A DNA stretch of 64,000 bases from SbD1 sp039679945 (GTDB lineage: Bacteria; Desulfobacterota; Syntrophobacteria; Syntrophobacterales; Syntrophobacteraceae), in NCBI GenBank assembly GCA_039679945.1, contig JBDKTY010000281.1, forward strand, positions 1-64,000, read 5' to 3'. Made by a program: the position numbers and the translations under genes. Below, piece by piece: positions 23,787 to 33,822 of the stretch (position 1 is its first letter; each line of letters starts with the position of its first letter). Below the pieces are notes generated by a model. The model saw only the letters and a list, made by a program, of their open reading frames with translations, ran no database searches and was not told the DNA's origin.

Positions 23787-25033
23787 TCCTTTATGCGTGT
23801 AATTTTCGCGCCTACCGCCGACAGTTTCGTTTCGATGGACTCGTATCCCCGGTCAAGATGGTAAATGCGTGTAATCTCGGTAGCGCCTTTCGCCGCCAGG
23901 GCGCCCAGGACAAGGGATGCCGAAGCGCGCAGGTCGGTCGCCATTACGGGGGCTCCGGAAAGGTTCTTGACGCCCGTGACCACGGCTGTCCTTCCGTCGA
24001 GTTCGATATTGGCGCCCATGCGTTTGAGTTCGAGCACGTGCATGAACCGGTTCTCGAATATTTGCTCGGATATCAGACTGACGCCGTTGCCGACTGTCAT
24101 CATGGCCATAAACTGGGCCTGCATGTCGGTGGGAAACGCCGGGTATGGCTGTGTCCGGGCATTTACACTGCGAATTTTGCCGTTTCTGCTGACTTCGATA
24201 GTATCGCCGTCAGCCGTTATGGAGAGCCCGGCTTCGGTGAATTTCTGGATGACGGCGCCCATGTGATGGGGTTCGCACCCCGTGAGCGTGAGATGTCCTC
24301 CGGTTATCCCCGCCGCAACCATATAAGTGCCGGCTTCGATACGGTCCGGAATGACCGTGCATTCGGCCGGGGACAGTTCCCGCACCCCATGAATGGTAAT
24401 CTCGGGTGTGCCGGCGCCTTCTATTTTCGCGCCCATCCTGCATAAATACTCGGCAAGGGCGCTCACTTCCGGTTCACGCGCGGCATTCTTAAGAACGGTA
24501 ACACCGTCGGCGAGGCACGCGGCCATCATAATATTCTCGGTGCCGGTTACGGTCACTCCGTCAAACGTGATGCACGCCCCCTTGAGCCTGTTCGCTCGGG
24601 CCAATACGTAGCCATGTTCCAGCTTTATCTCCACCCCCATCTGTTCGAGCGCCTTGAGGTGGAGGTTTATCGGCCGCGCGCCTATAGCGCAGCCGCCGGG
24701 GAGTGAAACGCGGGCTTTCCTGTAACGCGCCACCAGCGGCCCCAGAGCCAGGACAGAGGCCCGCATGGTTTTCACCAGGTCGTAGGGTGCTTCGAGCGTG
24801 TGTATATCCGATGTATTTATTTCCAGATCATGATTGTGTTTTGACGTCGTGCCCATGTGCCCGAGCAGGTTCAGCATGGTCCGAATGTCTCTGAGCTTTG
24901 GCGCATTGTGAAAGCGGTGCGTGCCGTTCGCGAGAAGAGTTGCGGCCATCAGCGGCAGAGCCGCATTCTTGGCGCCGCTGATTCGAACCTTCCCCTCCAG
25001 GGGTACCCCACCTTCTATCACCAGCTTATCCAT
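23783..25033 (-). CDS. murA: UDP-N-acetylglucosamine 1-carboxyvinyltransferase
   Basis: A 416-residue MurA, the enzyme of the first committed step of peptidoglycan synthesis. Motifs are ISGAKNAALPLMAATLLA, the active-site loop LPGGCAIGARPINLH with the catalytic Cys that fosfomycin alkylates, and the C-terminal RAGASLVLGALAA-like segment (here LRASASLVLGALAAKG). The catalytic Cys is retained, so fosfomycin sensitivity of the enzyme is expected. It lies between prmC and the DHS-like gene in the same operon. Confidence 0.97.
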   Translation of the reverse strand: MDKLVIEGGVPLEGKVRISGAKNAALPLMAATLLANGTHRFHNAPKLRDIRTMLNLLGHMGTTSKHNHDLEINTSDIHTLEAPYDLVKTMRASVLALGPLVARYRKARVSLPGGCAIGARPINLHLKALEQMGVEIKLEHGYVLARANRLKGACITFDGVTVTGTENIMMAACLADGVTVLKNAAREPEVSALAEYLCRMGAKIEGAGTPEITIHGVRELSPAECTVIPDRIEAGTYMVAAGITGGHLTLTGCEPHHMGAVIQKFTEAGLSITADGDTIEVSRNGKIRSVNARTQPYPAFPTDMQAQFMAMMTVGNGVSLISEQIFENRFMHVLELKRMGANIELDGRTAVVTGVKNLSGAPVMATDLRASASLVLGALAAKGATEITRIYHLDRGYESIETKLSAVGAKITRIKE

Positions 25034-25042
25034 GATTATCCC

Positions 25043-25891
25043 CTAACTGTTCCGCACATGCAGAACACGTTTAATGTCCGCGTAATCCTTAATAAACTCA
25101 TGTCTTGAGGTAAGCTCCCGTTCCAGGATCTCGGCTTGCCCCTGTCCGATTTCAATGAGAAGCGAACCGCCCGGTTTGAGAAAGTCGCGGAATTCCCGAA
25201 GAATACCGCGAACAAGGTCGAGACCCTGCCTGCCTCCTCCTCTCAGGGCGGAATGCGGCTCATAATTGGCGATTTCGGGTGCCAGGTCAAGGAATTCCGA
25301 TTCAGCTATATAGGGAGGATTAGACACGATGAAATCAAATTGCCGATTGGGAAGTAAAGCTTGCATGAGGTCCATCTGGACAAAGCGCACCCGCTCGGCG
25401 ACTGAGTGGCGGACGGCGTTTCTTCGTGCAACTTCCAGGGCCGCCAGGGACCTGTCGCTGGCTATGAGCGACATGCGCGGGGATTCATGGGCCAGGGTCA
25501 CGGCGATAGCTCCGGACCCCGTCCCGATATCCAGTACGAGCATGGATCGATCGGCGGCGAGTTCCAATACCTTTTCGACAATAATTTCCGTCTCCGGACG
25601 GGGTATGAGAACATCCGGGGTCACTTCGAATTCAAGGGACCAGAACTCCTGTTTGCCGAGAATGTATTGGGTGGGTTCGGATGCGGCCCTGCGCCGCACG
25701 AATTCACGGAAGCGGGCGAGTTCCTCGGGCGCGAGCGGCTTATCATAATTGAGATACAACTGGATGCGTTCCACGCCAAGGAGGTGAGCGAGGAGCACCT
25801 CGGCGTCCGCCCTGGGCTGCTCGATTCCCTTACCGCCGAAATAACCGGCTGTCCACTGCAGAACTTTCAGGATGGTCCACTTTTCTTCCAT
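25043..25891 (-). CDS. prmC: Release-factor glutamine methyltransferase
   Basis: A 282-residue SAM-dependent enzyme that N5-methylates the GGQ glutamine of peptide-chain release factors. It shows the N-terminal helical domain (GIEQPRADAEVLLAHLLG), IPRPETEIIVEKVLE, the SAM motif LVLDIGTGSGAIAV and the catalytic SNPPYI. It is commonly coupled to prfA, but prfA is not adjacent here; it leads the murA operon instead. The gap to murA is 9 bases. Confidence 0.95.
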   Translation of the reverse strand: MEEKWTILKVLQWTAGYFGGKGIEQPRADAEVLLAHLLGVERIQLYLNYDKPLAPEELARFREFVRRRAASEPTQYILGKQEFWSLEFEVTPDVLIPRPETEIIVEKVLELAADRSMLVLDIGTGSGAIAVTLAHESPRMSLIASDRSLAALEVARRNAVRHSVAERVRFVQMDLMQALLPNRQFDFIVSNPPYIAESEFLDLAPEIANYEPHSALRGGGRQGLDLVRGILREFRDFLKPGGSLLIEIGQGQAEILERELTSRHEFIKDYADIKRVLHVRNS

Positions 25892-26311
25892 CCATTTCGC
25901 CTCGCATATTCCTCCGGCAAACGGGTATCGGGATGAATCCCGCTTTGCGGGTTAATGTCTGGAACTCACACAGCTTCCGGCGATGCCATGGCAAGCTGCC
26001 GGCCGCAAAAAAACGATTACGGAACCTATATGAGATCGCTAAATTGTGCAACGGAAAAGGGGAACCGGGAGAATGGCGAAAAATCCGCCGAGGTTGGTCC
26101 AGGCGCCGGAATGCCGTCCGTCACATACTCAGGGCTTATCCGTAAATGAAACCTTTGCGCTCGCATCCGGCCTTTGGCCTGGTTGGGCTGCTCCTCAATC
26201 GCAAAATCCTCGACGTAGCCCAACAGCGCCTCTGGTTTGGCTCGATTCTCGCGACCAGAACAGCCTCAAACTCGGGCGCGATCCCCAAAAGGCGTATTCA
26301 GGGACAAATCC
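25892..26311. other. Intergenic region between prmC and the diguanylate cyclase gene
   Basis: 420 bases without a supported gene. A weak CCCGC-TTT-GCGGG hairpin is present at 25939-25951. Short open frames in both directions have no ribosome site or recognisable motif. Confidence 0.6.
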
Positions 26312-27037
26312 TTATTTATCCCCGGCTTCGGATGGCGCCAGCAGGATATCCTTCTCTTCCCGGGTAACGCCGGTATCCGGCAGGACCGGGCTGATTTCCT
26401 GCACCCAGACGCGGTTTCTTCCCGAGGACTTTGCGTGGTAAAGAAAGTTGTCCGCTTTTCTCAGGAACTCTCCTACTGTCCAGTCATCAAAATGGCTGAA
26501 GGACGCGACGCCAAAACTCGCCGTGATGGTAACGCGCCTGCCCCTCAGGACTACGGGGCTCGAACTTATGGCGATTCGTAGTCTTTCGGCAATTTTTGAA
26601 GCCTGTACCAGCGAGGTGCTCGGCAGGATCAATGCGAATTCTTCCCCGCCGTACCTGCAGGGAATATCGATCACTCTGACGCCTTCATGAAGGACCCTGC
26701 CGATGTGGGCCAGCGCTTCATTGCCTTCCTCGTGCCCGAACTCATCATTGATTCTTTTGAAGTAGTCAAGGTCGGCCATGACAAGGCTGGTGGGGAGCCT
26801 GCTGCGCCGGGTTCGCTCCATTTCCATGTCGAGGGCCCGCTGCATGTAGCGGAAGTTGTATATACCCGTCAGTGCGTCAACGTAGGAAAGATCTTCCAGG
26901 ATTCGACATTTCTCGCGCAGTTGCTCGAGTTCCGAGGCTAGCGGGCACTCTCGTGCCGTTGTGGGACATACAATTTTAGAGCTGATCTTATCCAAGCTGA
27001 CCCCCTGGCCGCGAGATGGGAAAGCATGCCGAACCAT
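26312..27037 (-). CDS. Diguanylate cyclase (GGDEF domain)
   Basis: A 241-residue protein whose C-terminal two-thirds is a GGDEF domain making cyclic di-GMP. The active-site motif is GGEEF (YGGEEFALILP), a catalytically competent variant, and an RxxD autoinhibitory site (RVID) lies exactly five residues upstream, so product inhibition is expected. The DALTGIYNFRYM and ADLDYFKRINDEFGHEEGN metal and base-binding segments are intact. The N-terminal 60 residues hold no recognisable sensor domain but may form a coiled coil (LASELEQLREKCRILEDL). The start is uncertain: ATG at 27037, TTG at 27040, or a TTG further in behind AGGGGG are possible. Confidence 0.88.
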   Translation of the reverse strand: MVRHAFPSRGQGVSLDKISSKIVCPTTARECPLASELEQLREKCRILEDLSYVDALTGIYNFRYMQRALDMEMERTRRSRLPTSLVMADLDYFKRINDEFGHEEGNEALAHIGRVLHEGVRVIDIPCRYGGEEFALILPSTSLVQASKIAERLRIAISSSPVVLRGRRVTITASFGVASFSHFDDWTVGEFLRKADNFLYHAKSSGRNRVWVQEISPVLPDTGVTREEKDILLAPSEAGDK

Positions 27038-27073
27038 CAAACCTCGTATTTGTATCTGACGGCTCGTAACAAT

Positions 27074-28360
27074 TCAAGAAATTCCTGCCTGTCCATTGGG
27101 CGCGCCGGGGGTCCTCACGACTTGCTGCTTCAGAACGGGGAATTCAGCCGAAAAGGTGATCCATTTGTTGGGATGGGCTTCCATGAGTTTATTTCCGCAA
27201 ACATCCGCGAAGTGATCGAGAACTTGGTAACGGGAAGAGCCATCCGGGAAAAGAAACTCCAGTTTCTGACCGATTTTCAGGCGGGAGCGGGCCTCGAGAC
27301 ACACCTTGCCGGATGAGTCCCGATCCGGAAATTCCCGGACGATGCCGGCCAGCGTGTGTGACTGTAAATAGGATATGCCGGTCTCAATACTCGCATCCGG
27401 GACGGATGGATCTTCAAAAAGAAACCCGTTTGTATAAGGACGATGGCTTATTTCGAGCAGGTCCCGCATCCAGGAGGCATCCACCCGGTAATTGTCCCAT
27501 CCTCGCGAACATCCATCAATTGCCTGCCGATACGCACGGGTGACGCTTGCGAGGTAGAGCGCCCCTTTCATCCTTCCCTCGATCTTGAAAGATCGAATGC
27601 CCAGGGCCGCCAGTCGCCCGATGTGCTCGATCAGGCAAAGGTCCCGGGAATTGAAGATATAGGTTCCGCGTGCATCCTCCATGACCGGGAAGTACTCGCC
27701 GGGTCTTTTTTCTTCGACCAGGCTGTAGGACCATCGGCATGGCTGGGTGCAATAACCGCTGTTGGCGCTGCGGCGATTGAGATAGGCACTTATCAGGCAA
27801 CGCCCGGAGTAGGACATGCACATCGAGCCATGTACGAACACCTCGAGTTCAATTTGTTCCCCGGCGGCGGCTTCCGCTATGTCGGCTACTTCGGTGAAGC
27901 TGAGCTCGCGGGCCAGATTGATACGGCTGATCCCCTGGTCTCGCCAGAATTTGAGGCTCATGGAGTTGGTCGTATTGGCCTGTGTGCTGAGATGGATGGG
28001 GATGCCGGCCGCGTATTTCCCGGCGAGGAGCAATACCCCCGGATCGGAGACGATCAGGGCGTCCGCTCCCAGTTCCCGAAGGTATCGCAGATAGTCCGGG
28101 AGCCTGTCGAGGTCGGCCTGCCTCGCGAAAACATTGACAGTGACATACACCTTCTTACCATGAAGATGTGCGAGAAAGACCGCCTGGGCCAGTTCCTCGG
28201 TGTCGAGGTTGTGCGCGTAGCCGCGCAGGCCGAAGTCCTTGCCGGCCAGGTAAACGGCATCGGCGCCGTAGAGCAGCGCGATCCGGCACTTCTCCAGACT
28301 CCCGCCGGGGGCGAGAAGTTCGGGCAAAATTACCGGAAGCCCCGGTCTTGTTTGGTCCAT
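27074..28360 (-). CDS. Peptidase U32-family protein, TrhP/YegQ-like
   Basis: A 428-residue U32 protein. The N-terminal barrel shows ELLAPGGSLEKCRIALLYGADAVYLAG, the middle the YSGRCLISAYLNRRSANSGYCTQPCRW cysteine segment that can hold an iron-sulfur cluster, and IKIEGRMKGALYLA-like (FKIEGRMKGALYLASVTRAYR). Members act in prephenate-dependent tRNA hydroxylation (TrhP), 23S rRNA hydroxylation (RlhA) or ubiquinone synthesis (UbiU/V); overall length and motifs fit TrhP best. The protease label is historical. It is followed by the diguanylate cyclase gene on the same strand with a 33-base gap. Confidence 0.85.
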   Translation of the reverse strand: MDQTRPGLPVILPELLAPGGSLEKCRIALLYGADAVYLAGKDFGLRGYAHNLDTEELAQAVFLAHLHGKKVYVTVNVFARQADLDRLPDYLRYLRELGADALIVSDPGVLLLAGKYAAGIPIHLSTQANTTNSMSLKFWRDQGISRINLARELSFTEVADIAEAAAGEQIELEVFVHGSMCMSYSGRCLISAYLNRRSANSGYCTQPCRWSYSLVEEKRPGEYFPVMEDARGTYIFNSRDLCLIEHIGRLAALGIRSFKIEGRMKGALYLASVTRAYRQAIDGCSRGWDNYRVDASWMRDLLEISHRPYTNGFLFEDPSVPDASIETGISYLQSHTLAGIVREFPDRDSSGKVCLEARSRLKIGQKLEFLFPDGSSRYQVLDHFADVCGNKLMEAHPNKWITFSAEFPVLKQQVVRTPGAPNGQAGIS

Positions 28361-28631
28361 GGGTTATAATTCCTCGCGATCGAAAATGGTATCGAGCGTC
28401 TTTCCCCATGAAAGCGGAGTCGCGGCGCCCGATGAATATGATAGGATTCCCGCGGGTCGCGTAATAGACGGCGGGGCTCCTCGAAAGGGGACAGGCTGCC
28501 CCGTTGGAAGCGCCATGGCGTCATTGCCCGATACCGTTACAGGGTTATGTTTCAGAAGTGCATATTGTAAACAGATCGTGATCATTTGACAAATCTGACA
28601 TCCGCATGTACTTATCGGGTCTATCCGGCAG

Positions 28632-29903
28632 ATGTGTGAATCACCAGCACCGTACCTCATCAGAATGGGGAGCCCGTCCATACAGAGCAAAGGCAACTCT
28701 CATTCCAGTCTTTCACGGCCGGAGGCAAACCGGATCGCCTGGCTTAAGCTGAAGCTGGTTCCCGGCCTTGGGAATCGCTCCGTTCTCCGCCTTCTCGAAT
28801 GTTTCGGAACACCGGAAAACGTCCTGTCGGCGCGTCTCCAGGATCTCGGCGCGGTGGTTAAAGTCCGGGGAGCAGCGTTGAGGGCCCTGGCCGCGAAGCA
28901 GTTTTTCCGCGACCCGGTTGCAGAGTGGGAGAAGCTCAAACAACGCGACATACGGCTTCTTTGCCTGGGCGATGCCGACTATCCCTCAAACCTGGCGGGA
29001 ATTCCCGACCCTCCCGCCGTGCTTTTCACCTCCGGCGGCATTGAGCCGAGAGACCTGGTATCCATTGCGGTGGTGGGGTCGAGGTTTGCCTCTCCCGCCG
29101 GGATTGTTTTTACGGAAAGACTGTGCTCGGATCTGGCCGCGAGCGGAGTGACGGTCGTCAGCGGTTTTGCCGTCGGAATAGACAGCGCCGCTCACAGGGG
29201 AGCCCTGCGGGCCGGCGGACGGACGCTGGCGGTTTTGGGATGTGGGCTTGACATCAATTATCCGTCCATCAATTCGGACCTCCGGCGCGAGATTTACGGG
29301 CATGGGGCGCTTGTCACGGAGTTTACACTTGGTACACCGCCTGCTTCCGGCAATTTCCCCGGCCGCAACAGGATCATAAGCGGTCTGTCGCTGGGTGTCG
29401 TGGTCGTGGAGGCCGCGGAGAGGAGCGGATCGCTCATCACCGCGCGCTACGCCCTGGAACAGGGACGCGAGGTTTTCGCCGTTCCCGGAATGGCTCGGAG
29501 TACTCGCAGCACCGGCCCCCATATGCTTCTCAAGCAGGGCGCCAGGCTTGTCGAGGGAGTGGAGGATATTCTGGCCGAGATCAGGCCGCTTATCCAAAGG
29601 AGCAGGGGACCCGCGGATGATCACGGCGTTGAGGCCGGGAAGCGTGACAGGGAATCGTCCCCGGAGAATGCGCCACCGACGCCCGCCAATATGGAGCGGG
29701 AACCCGCGCCGCTGCAAGCGAGCCGGGAAGAGTCAAATTTGTTAAGGGTTGTGGAAAAGATACCGAAACACATAGACGAGATAGCCAACTTAGCCGGAAT
29801 GCCGATTCAGAAAGCGGCCGCAATCCTTCTTGGTCTGGAGCTGAGGGGACTTGTTTCGCAGTTGCCGGGCAAGTATTTTATTTGTAGTCGTTCCGGTAAA
29901 TGA
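28632..29903 (+). CDS. dprA: DNA processing protein DprA/Smf
   Basis: A 423-residue DprA. The N-terminal helical region (LKLVPGLGNRSVLRLLECFG) resembles a SAM/HhH fold, the Rossmann core has VVGSRFASPAGI, SGFAVGIDSAAHRGAL, GCGLDINYPSIN and FPGRNRIISGLS motifs, and a C-terminal winged helix (IPKHIDEIANLAGMPIQKAAAILLGLELRGLV) closes it. DprA loads RecA on incoming single-stranded DNA and is widely conserved even in non-competent bacteria. The start is uncertain: no ribosome site is clear before 28632 or the ATG at 28665. The gene is followed 25 bases later by topA, a conserved pair. Confidence 0.93.
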   Translation: MCESPAPYLIRMGSPSIQSKGNSHSSLSRPEANRIAWLKLKLVPGLGNRSVLRLLECFGTPENVLSARLQDLGAVVKVRGAALRALAAKQFFRDPVAEWEKLKQRDIRLLCLGDADYPSNLAGIPDPPAVLFTSGGIEPRDLVSIAVVGSRFASPAGIVFTERLCSDLAASGVTVVSGFAVGIDSAAHRGALRAGGRTLAVLGCGLDINYPSINSDLRREIYGHGALVTEFTLGTPPASGNFPGRNRIISGLSLGVVVVEAAERSGSLITARYALEQGREVFAVPGMARSTRSTGPHMLLKQGARLVEGVEDILAEIRPLIQRSRGPADDHGVEAGKRDRESSPENAPPTPANMEREPAPLQASREESNLLRVVEKIPKHIDEIANLAGMPIQKAAAILLGLELRGLVSQLPGKYFICSRSGK

Positions 29904-29928
29904 ATTGAAAAGAGGTAGATTTTCGCAG

Positions 29929-32223
29929 ATGTCCAAATCGTTGTTGATAGTGGAATCGCCTACGAAGGCCCGGACCCTTGAGCGTTACCTGGGCGGGGAC
30001 TACATAGTGAAAGCATCCGTGGGCCATGTTAAGGACTTGCCGGGCAACAAGCTCGGCATCGACCTGGAAAAGGAATTCGAACCCGAATACCAGGTGATGC
30101 GTGGCAAAAAGAAAGTAATCGAGGACCTGAAGAAAGCCGCCGCCAAGGCGGACGCCATTTATCTCGGCCCCGACCCCGACCGTGAGGGGGAAGCCATTGC
30201 CTGGCATATAGCCCAGGAGATCGAGGCGAACGGAAAGCCGGTGCACAGGGTCCTATTCTACGAGCTGACCCGCAAAGCCATCATGGAAGCGCTTGCAAAA
30301 CCGGAAAAGCTGAACCAGAGGCTGTATGAGGCCCAGCAGACCCGGCGCATCCTCGACCGGCTGGTCGGCTACCTGATCTCGCCGCTGCTTTGGGAGAAGG
30401 TGAGAAGGGGGCTCAGCGCGGGCAGGGTGCAGTCTGTCGCGCTCAGGCTTATCTGCGAGCGGGAAAAAGAGATCCACGCCTTTGAGCAGGAGGAATACTG
30501 GACGATAGACGCCCGTTTGGCCCCTCATTCCGGGGATGCTATTGCCCTGGCTCCATTTACCGCGCAACTGGCGCGGTTCAAGAAGAAGAAATGCGTGATC
30601 GGTTCCGGCGAGGAAGCCGAACGGCATGTGAAGGCGCTTGGGAGCCTTCCCTACACCGTCGCGAAGGTCGAGAAAAAGGAACGGCAGAAAAGAGCGGCCC
30701 CGCCCTTTATAACCAGTACGCTCCAGCAGGATGCGGCCCGCAAATTTCGCTTCTCGGCCAAGCAGACCATGGGTATTGCCCAGAAGCTCTACGAGGGGAT
30801 CGAGGTCGGTGAGGACGGGGCGGTGGGCCTGATAACCTACATGCGTACCGATGCCACCCGGCTTTCTCAGGACGCCGTCCAGGCGGCACGGGACTTCATC
30901 GCGGAGAAGTGGGGGAAAGAGTACCTGCCCGCAAAACCGGTCGCTTACAAATCCAAGGAGACCGCGCAGGGCGCGCATGAGGCAATCCGGCCCACGGATG
31001 TTGCCCGTACGCCCGAGAGTGTGGCCAAATACCTGAGCCGGGAGCAGTTGAATCTTTATACTCTTATCTGGAAGCGGTTCGTGGCGTGCCAGATGGCGCC
31101 CGCGCTGATCGACCAGACCACTGTCGACATTTCCGCCGGCGATTACGTATTCCGGGTGACCGGGTCCATAGTGACCTTCGCCGGTTTTCTGACCCTCTAT
31201 GAGGAGGGCAGGGACGAACCCGAAGAGGACAAGGACGATGTGCGCCTTCCGGATTTGACCGAGGGGCAGGCGCTCGATCTTCACGGGCTGGAACCCAAAC
31301 AGCATTTCACGCAGCCTCCTCCCAGGTTCAGTGAAGCAACACTCATCAAGGTCCTCGAGGAACTGGGCATTGGACGACCCAGCACCTATGCCACGATCGT
31401 TTCCACCATCCTCGAGCGGGAATATGTTACGCGCGAAAAACAGCGGCTTGCACCGACGGAACTCGGAATGATCATAGACAGTCTTCTCGCCTCCTCTTTC
31501 CCCAATATCGTCGATGTGGAATTTACCGCGAAAATGGAAAAAAACCTCGACGAGGTGGAAAAAGGATCAGATTCTTCCTTGCATCTTCTGAGCGGTTTTT
31601 ATGAGGATTTTTCCAAGACGCTTGAGTCGGCGCGAACCGGGATGCTCAGTTTGAAGAGCGTGGGGTGGCCGACTTCGCTCGACTGCCCGAAGTGCGGCCA
31701 GCCTCTGAAGATCCGCTTCAGCCGTGGTGGCCCGTTCCTTGCTTGCAGCGGTTATCCCGCGTGTTCTTACACCTCGGATTACGAGAGGGATGAGAAGGGC
31801 CATATTCACGCGGTGGAACGCCAGGAGCACGAAACGGGGGAGGTGTGTGATAAGTGCGGGTCTCCCATGCTGCTCAAACGCGGGCGATTCGGGAACTTTC
31901 TCGCCTGTAGCGGGTACCCGAAATGCAAGAGCACCCGGCCGGTATCCTCGGGGATCAAGTGTCCTCGTGAAGGCTGCGGCGGCGACCTTGTGGCGCGAAT
32001 GAGCCGCAGGGGACGTTTCTACGGCTGCAGCAAGTATCCCGACTGCAAGATGCTTTTCCAGGGAGAGCCCGTGCAGGCGGCCTGTCCCGTCTGCCAGGCC
32101 CCCATTCTTTTCCGGAGGGCGGCGAAGACGGGAGGAACGCTCTATTGTATCAATCCGTCGTGCAAGTTTAAGAAGAAGGAAGAGCCCGAACAGGAATCAG
32201 GCGGAAGCGGGAAGACAAAATAA
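29929..32223 (+). CDS. topA: DNA topoisomerase I
   Basis: A 764-residue type IA topoisomerase that relaxes negative supercoils. The TOPRIM domain (LLIVESPTKARTLERYLG, PDPDREGEAIAWH) is followed by the catalytic tyrosine motif GLITYMRTDATRLS and the LIWKRFVACQM region. The C-terminus carries four zinc ribbons: CPKCGQPLKIRFSRGGPFLACSGYPACSY, CDKCGSPML..., CPREGCGG... and CPVCQAPILFRR. The ATG at 29929 gives the normal N-terminus; an in-frame start at 29851 would overlap dprA. Its stop is joined directly to the next start. Confidence 0.97.
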   Translation: MSKSLLIVESPTKARTLERYLGGDYIVKASVGHVKDLPGNKLGIDLEKEFEPEYQVMRGKKKVIEDLKKAAAKADAIYLGPDPDREGEAIAWHIAQEIEANGKPVHRVLFYELTRKAIMEALAKPEKLNQRLYEAQQTRRILDRLVGYLISPLLWEKVRRGLSAGRVQSVALRLICEREKEIHAFEQEEYWTIDARLAPHSGDAIALAPFTAQLARFKKKKCVIGSGEEAERHVKALGSLPYTVAKVEKKERQKRAAPPFITSTLQQDAARKFRFSAKQTMGIAQKLYEGIEVGEDGAVGLITYMRTDATRLSQDAVQAARDFIAEKWGKEYLPAKPVAYKSKETAQGAHEAIRPTDVARTPESVAKYLSREQLNLYTLIWKRFVACQMAPALIDQTTVDISAGDYVFRVTGSIVTFAGFLTLYEEGRDEPEEDKDDVRLPDLTEGQALDLHGLEPKQHFTQPPPRFSEATLIKVLEELGIGRPSTYATIVSTILEREYVTREKQRLAPTELGMIIDSLLASSFPNIVDVEFTAKMEKNLDEVEKGSDSSLHLLSGFYEDFSKTLESARTGMLSLKSVGWPTSLDCPKCGQPLKIRFSRGGPFLACSGYPACSYTSDYERDEKGHIHAVERQEHETGEVCDKCGSPMLLKRGRFGNFLACSGYPKCKSTRPVSSGIKCPREGCGGDLVARMSRRGRFYGCSKYPDCKMLFQGEPVQAACPVCQAPILFRRAAKTGGTLYCINPSCKFKKKEEPEQESGGSGKTK

Positions 32224-33018
32224 ATGATGCTGGTGGACTCTGCTCCAATCACTTTTCAGGTATTTGCTTTTTTCCTGGGCTGTATCTTCGGCAGCTTCTA
32301 TAATGTGGTAATATATCGGCTTCCCAGGAAAGAATCGCTTGTCTATCCCGGGTCAAAGTGCCCGGCTTGCGGAAACGAAATTGCGGCGTACGACAATATA
32401 CCGGTAGCCAGCTATATTCTGCTGGGGGGGAAATGCCGCCGTTGCCGGTCGTCCATATCCTTGCGCTATCCCGTGGTTGAAGCGGCGACGGGTCTCCTGT
32501 CATTGCTCCTGTTCCGGCGCTACGGGTTGCACCCCCAGTTCGGCATAGAGTTCTTTTTTCTGTCTCTGCTCCTCATTATTGCAATGATCGATCTGGACAC
32601 GGGGTATATCCCGGACGTACTGTCCCTGCCGGGAATCGTGATTGGTTTCTTGTTTTCCTTTTTTACGCCCCGTCTGGACTGGGCGGACTCGCTCATCGGG
32701 ATATTTCTGGGTGGAGGGCTGCTTTACCTGATTGCGGTTGTCTACGCGTTGGTGCGAAAAAAGGAGGGTATGGGCGGAGGGGATGTCAAGCTCCTGGGGA
32801 TGATAGGGGCTTTCGTGGGATGGCATGGCGTAGCCTTCACGATATTCTTTTCATCCATATCCGGCATGATCATTGCTATACCCCTGATGTGGCGAAGGGG
32901 CAAGGGGCTGGGGTCCGAGATTCCCTATGGTCCTTTCCTCGCATTTGGAGCGGCGCTTTACATTTTCTGGGGTCAGTTCATATATAACTGGTATTTCAAC
33001 GAGGTTCTCGGAGTCTGA
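32224..33018 (+). CDS. pilD: Prepilin peptidase / N-methyltransferase
   Basis: A 264-residue polytopic inner-membrane protease that cleaves and N-methylates type IV prepilins and pseudopilins. The cytoplasmic N-terminal loop has two CxxC pairs (CPACG and CRRCR). The two catalytic aspartates are seen in AMIDLDTGYIPD and MGGGDVKLLG, the hallmark GxGD motif. About eight hydrophobic helices are present. The ATG abuts the topA stop, and rsmE follows by 6 bases. Pilins are not in the window. Confidence 0.95.
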   Translation: MMLVDSAPITFQVFAFFLGCIFGSFYNVVIYRLPRKESLVYPGSKCPACGNEIAAYDNIPVASYILLGGKCRRCRSSISLRYPVVEAATGLLSLLLFRRYGLHPQFGIEFFFLSLLLIIAMIDLDTGYIPDVLSLPGIVIGFLFSFFTPRLDWADSLIGIFLGGGLLYLIAVVYALVRKKEGMGGGDVKLLGMIGAFVGWHGVAFTIFFSSISGMIIAIPLMWRRGKGLGSEIPYGPFLAFGAALYIFWGQFIYNWYFNEVLGV

Positions 33019-33024
33019 CAGGAG

Positions 33025-33822
33025 ATGTCCCGCAAGTGCTTTTTCGCGCAAGGGATTGGCCCGGAAACGGAGACCGTGGAACTGTCGTCCGAGGAATCTC
33101 ATCATATGGAGAATGTGCTCCGTCTCGGGATCGGCGAGGCGGTTGAAATTCGTGATGGGCTCGGGAATGCCTGGGCGGGTGAGATTGCCGGGAAAGGCAG
33201 GAAAAATGTGTCGGTTCGCGTGCTTGGAAGGCTTGACCTTTCCCATCGCGAGCCCCTGATGCATATTACCCTTGCTCTTGGCATCGCGCGTTCCGACCTG
33301 ATGGATATTGCCGTCAGGCAGGCCACTGAAATGGGCGTCAGGCGTCTGGCGGTTTTTCGGGCGAGCAGGAGCCAGTATGCCCTGCACGAAAGAATTATTG
33401 ACAAAAAAGTTGGGCGCTGGGCGAAAATAGCGCGCGAGGCAATGTGCCAGTGCGGCAGAACCCGGGTGCCCGATATAGCGGTTTTTGAGGACACAAACCA
33501 TTTTCTTGGGAATACGGGAGAGCAGGGCGGGAAAGCCCTGAAGATCTTTGCGCTGGAAGGGGAAAGAAACCGGAGCCTGGAACTGCTGCGCGGGTCACGG
33601 TCTCTTTGTGACCATATCGTCGCGGTCGTCGGGCCTGAAGGCGGTTGGGACCAGCCGGAAATCGAGGGACTTATGAGCGCCGGTTTTCAACCGGTCCATC
33701 TGGGACCCCGAATTCTGCGTTTTGAAACGGCTGTTGTCGCAATGGTTTCATTGATCCAACTCCTTTGGGGCGATTTTGGCGAAATGGAGCGGAAGGAGAA
33801 CGACGAAAATGAAATGCAATAA
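33025..33822 (+). CDS. rsmE: 16S rRNA (uracil1498-N3)-methyltransferase
   Basis: A 265-residue SPOUT methyltransferase. The N-terminal PUA-like part (RKCFFAQGI, EESHHMENVLRLGIGEAVEI) precedes the knot domain with MDIAVRQATEMGVRRLAVF and the SAM-binding VVGPEGGWDQPEIEGLMSAG and LGPRILRFETAVVAMVSLI motifs, all diagnostic. It methylates U1498 of 16S rRNA near the decoding centre. It follows pilD closely and overlaps the next gene by 14 bases. Confidence 0.96.
   Translation: MSRKCFFAQGIGPETETVELSSEESHHMENVLRLGIGEAVEIRDGLGNAWAGEIAGKGRKNVSVRVLGRLDLSHREPLMHITLALGIARSDLMDIAVRQATEMGVRRLAVFRASRSQYALHERIIDKKVGRWAKIAREAMCQCGRTRVPDIAVFEDTNHFLGNTGEQGGKALKIFALEGERNRSLELLRGSRSLCDHIVAVVGPEGGWDQPEIEGLMSAGFQPVHLGPRILRFETAVVAMVSLIQLLWGDFGEMERKENDENEMQ

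Noticed and set aside
26026..26223. 65-codon minus-strand frame between prmC and the cyclase gene
   Set aside because: No ribosome site, low-complexity proline-rich end and no recognised homology; treated as non-coding.
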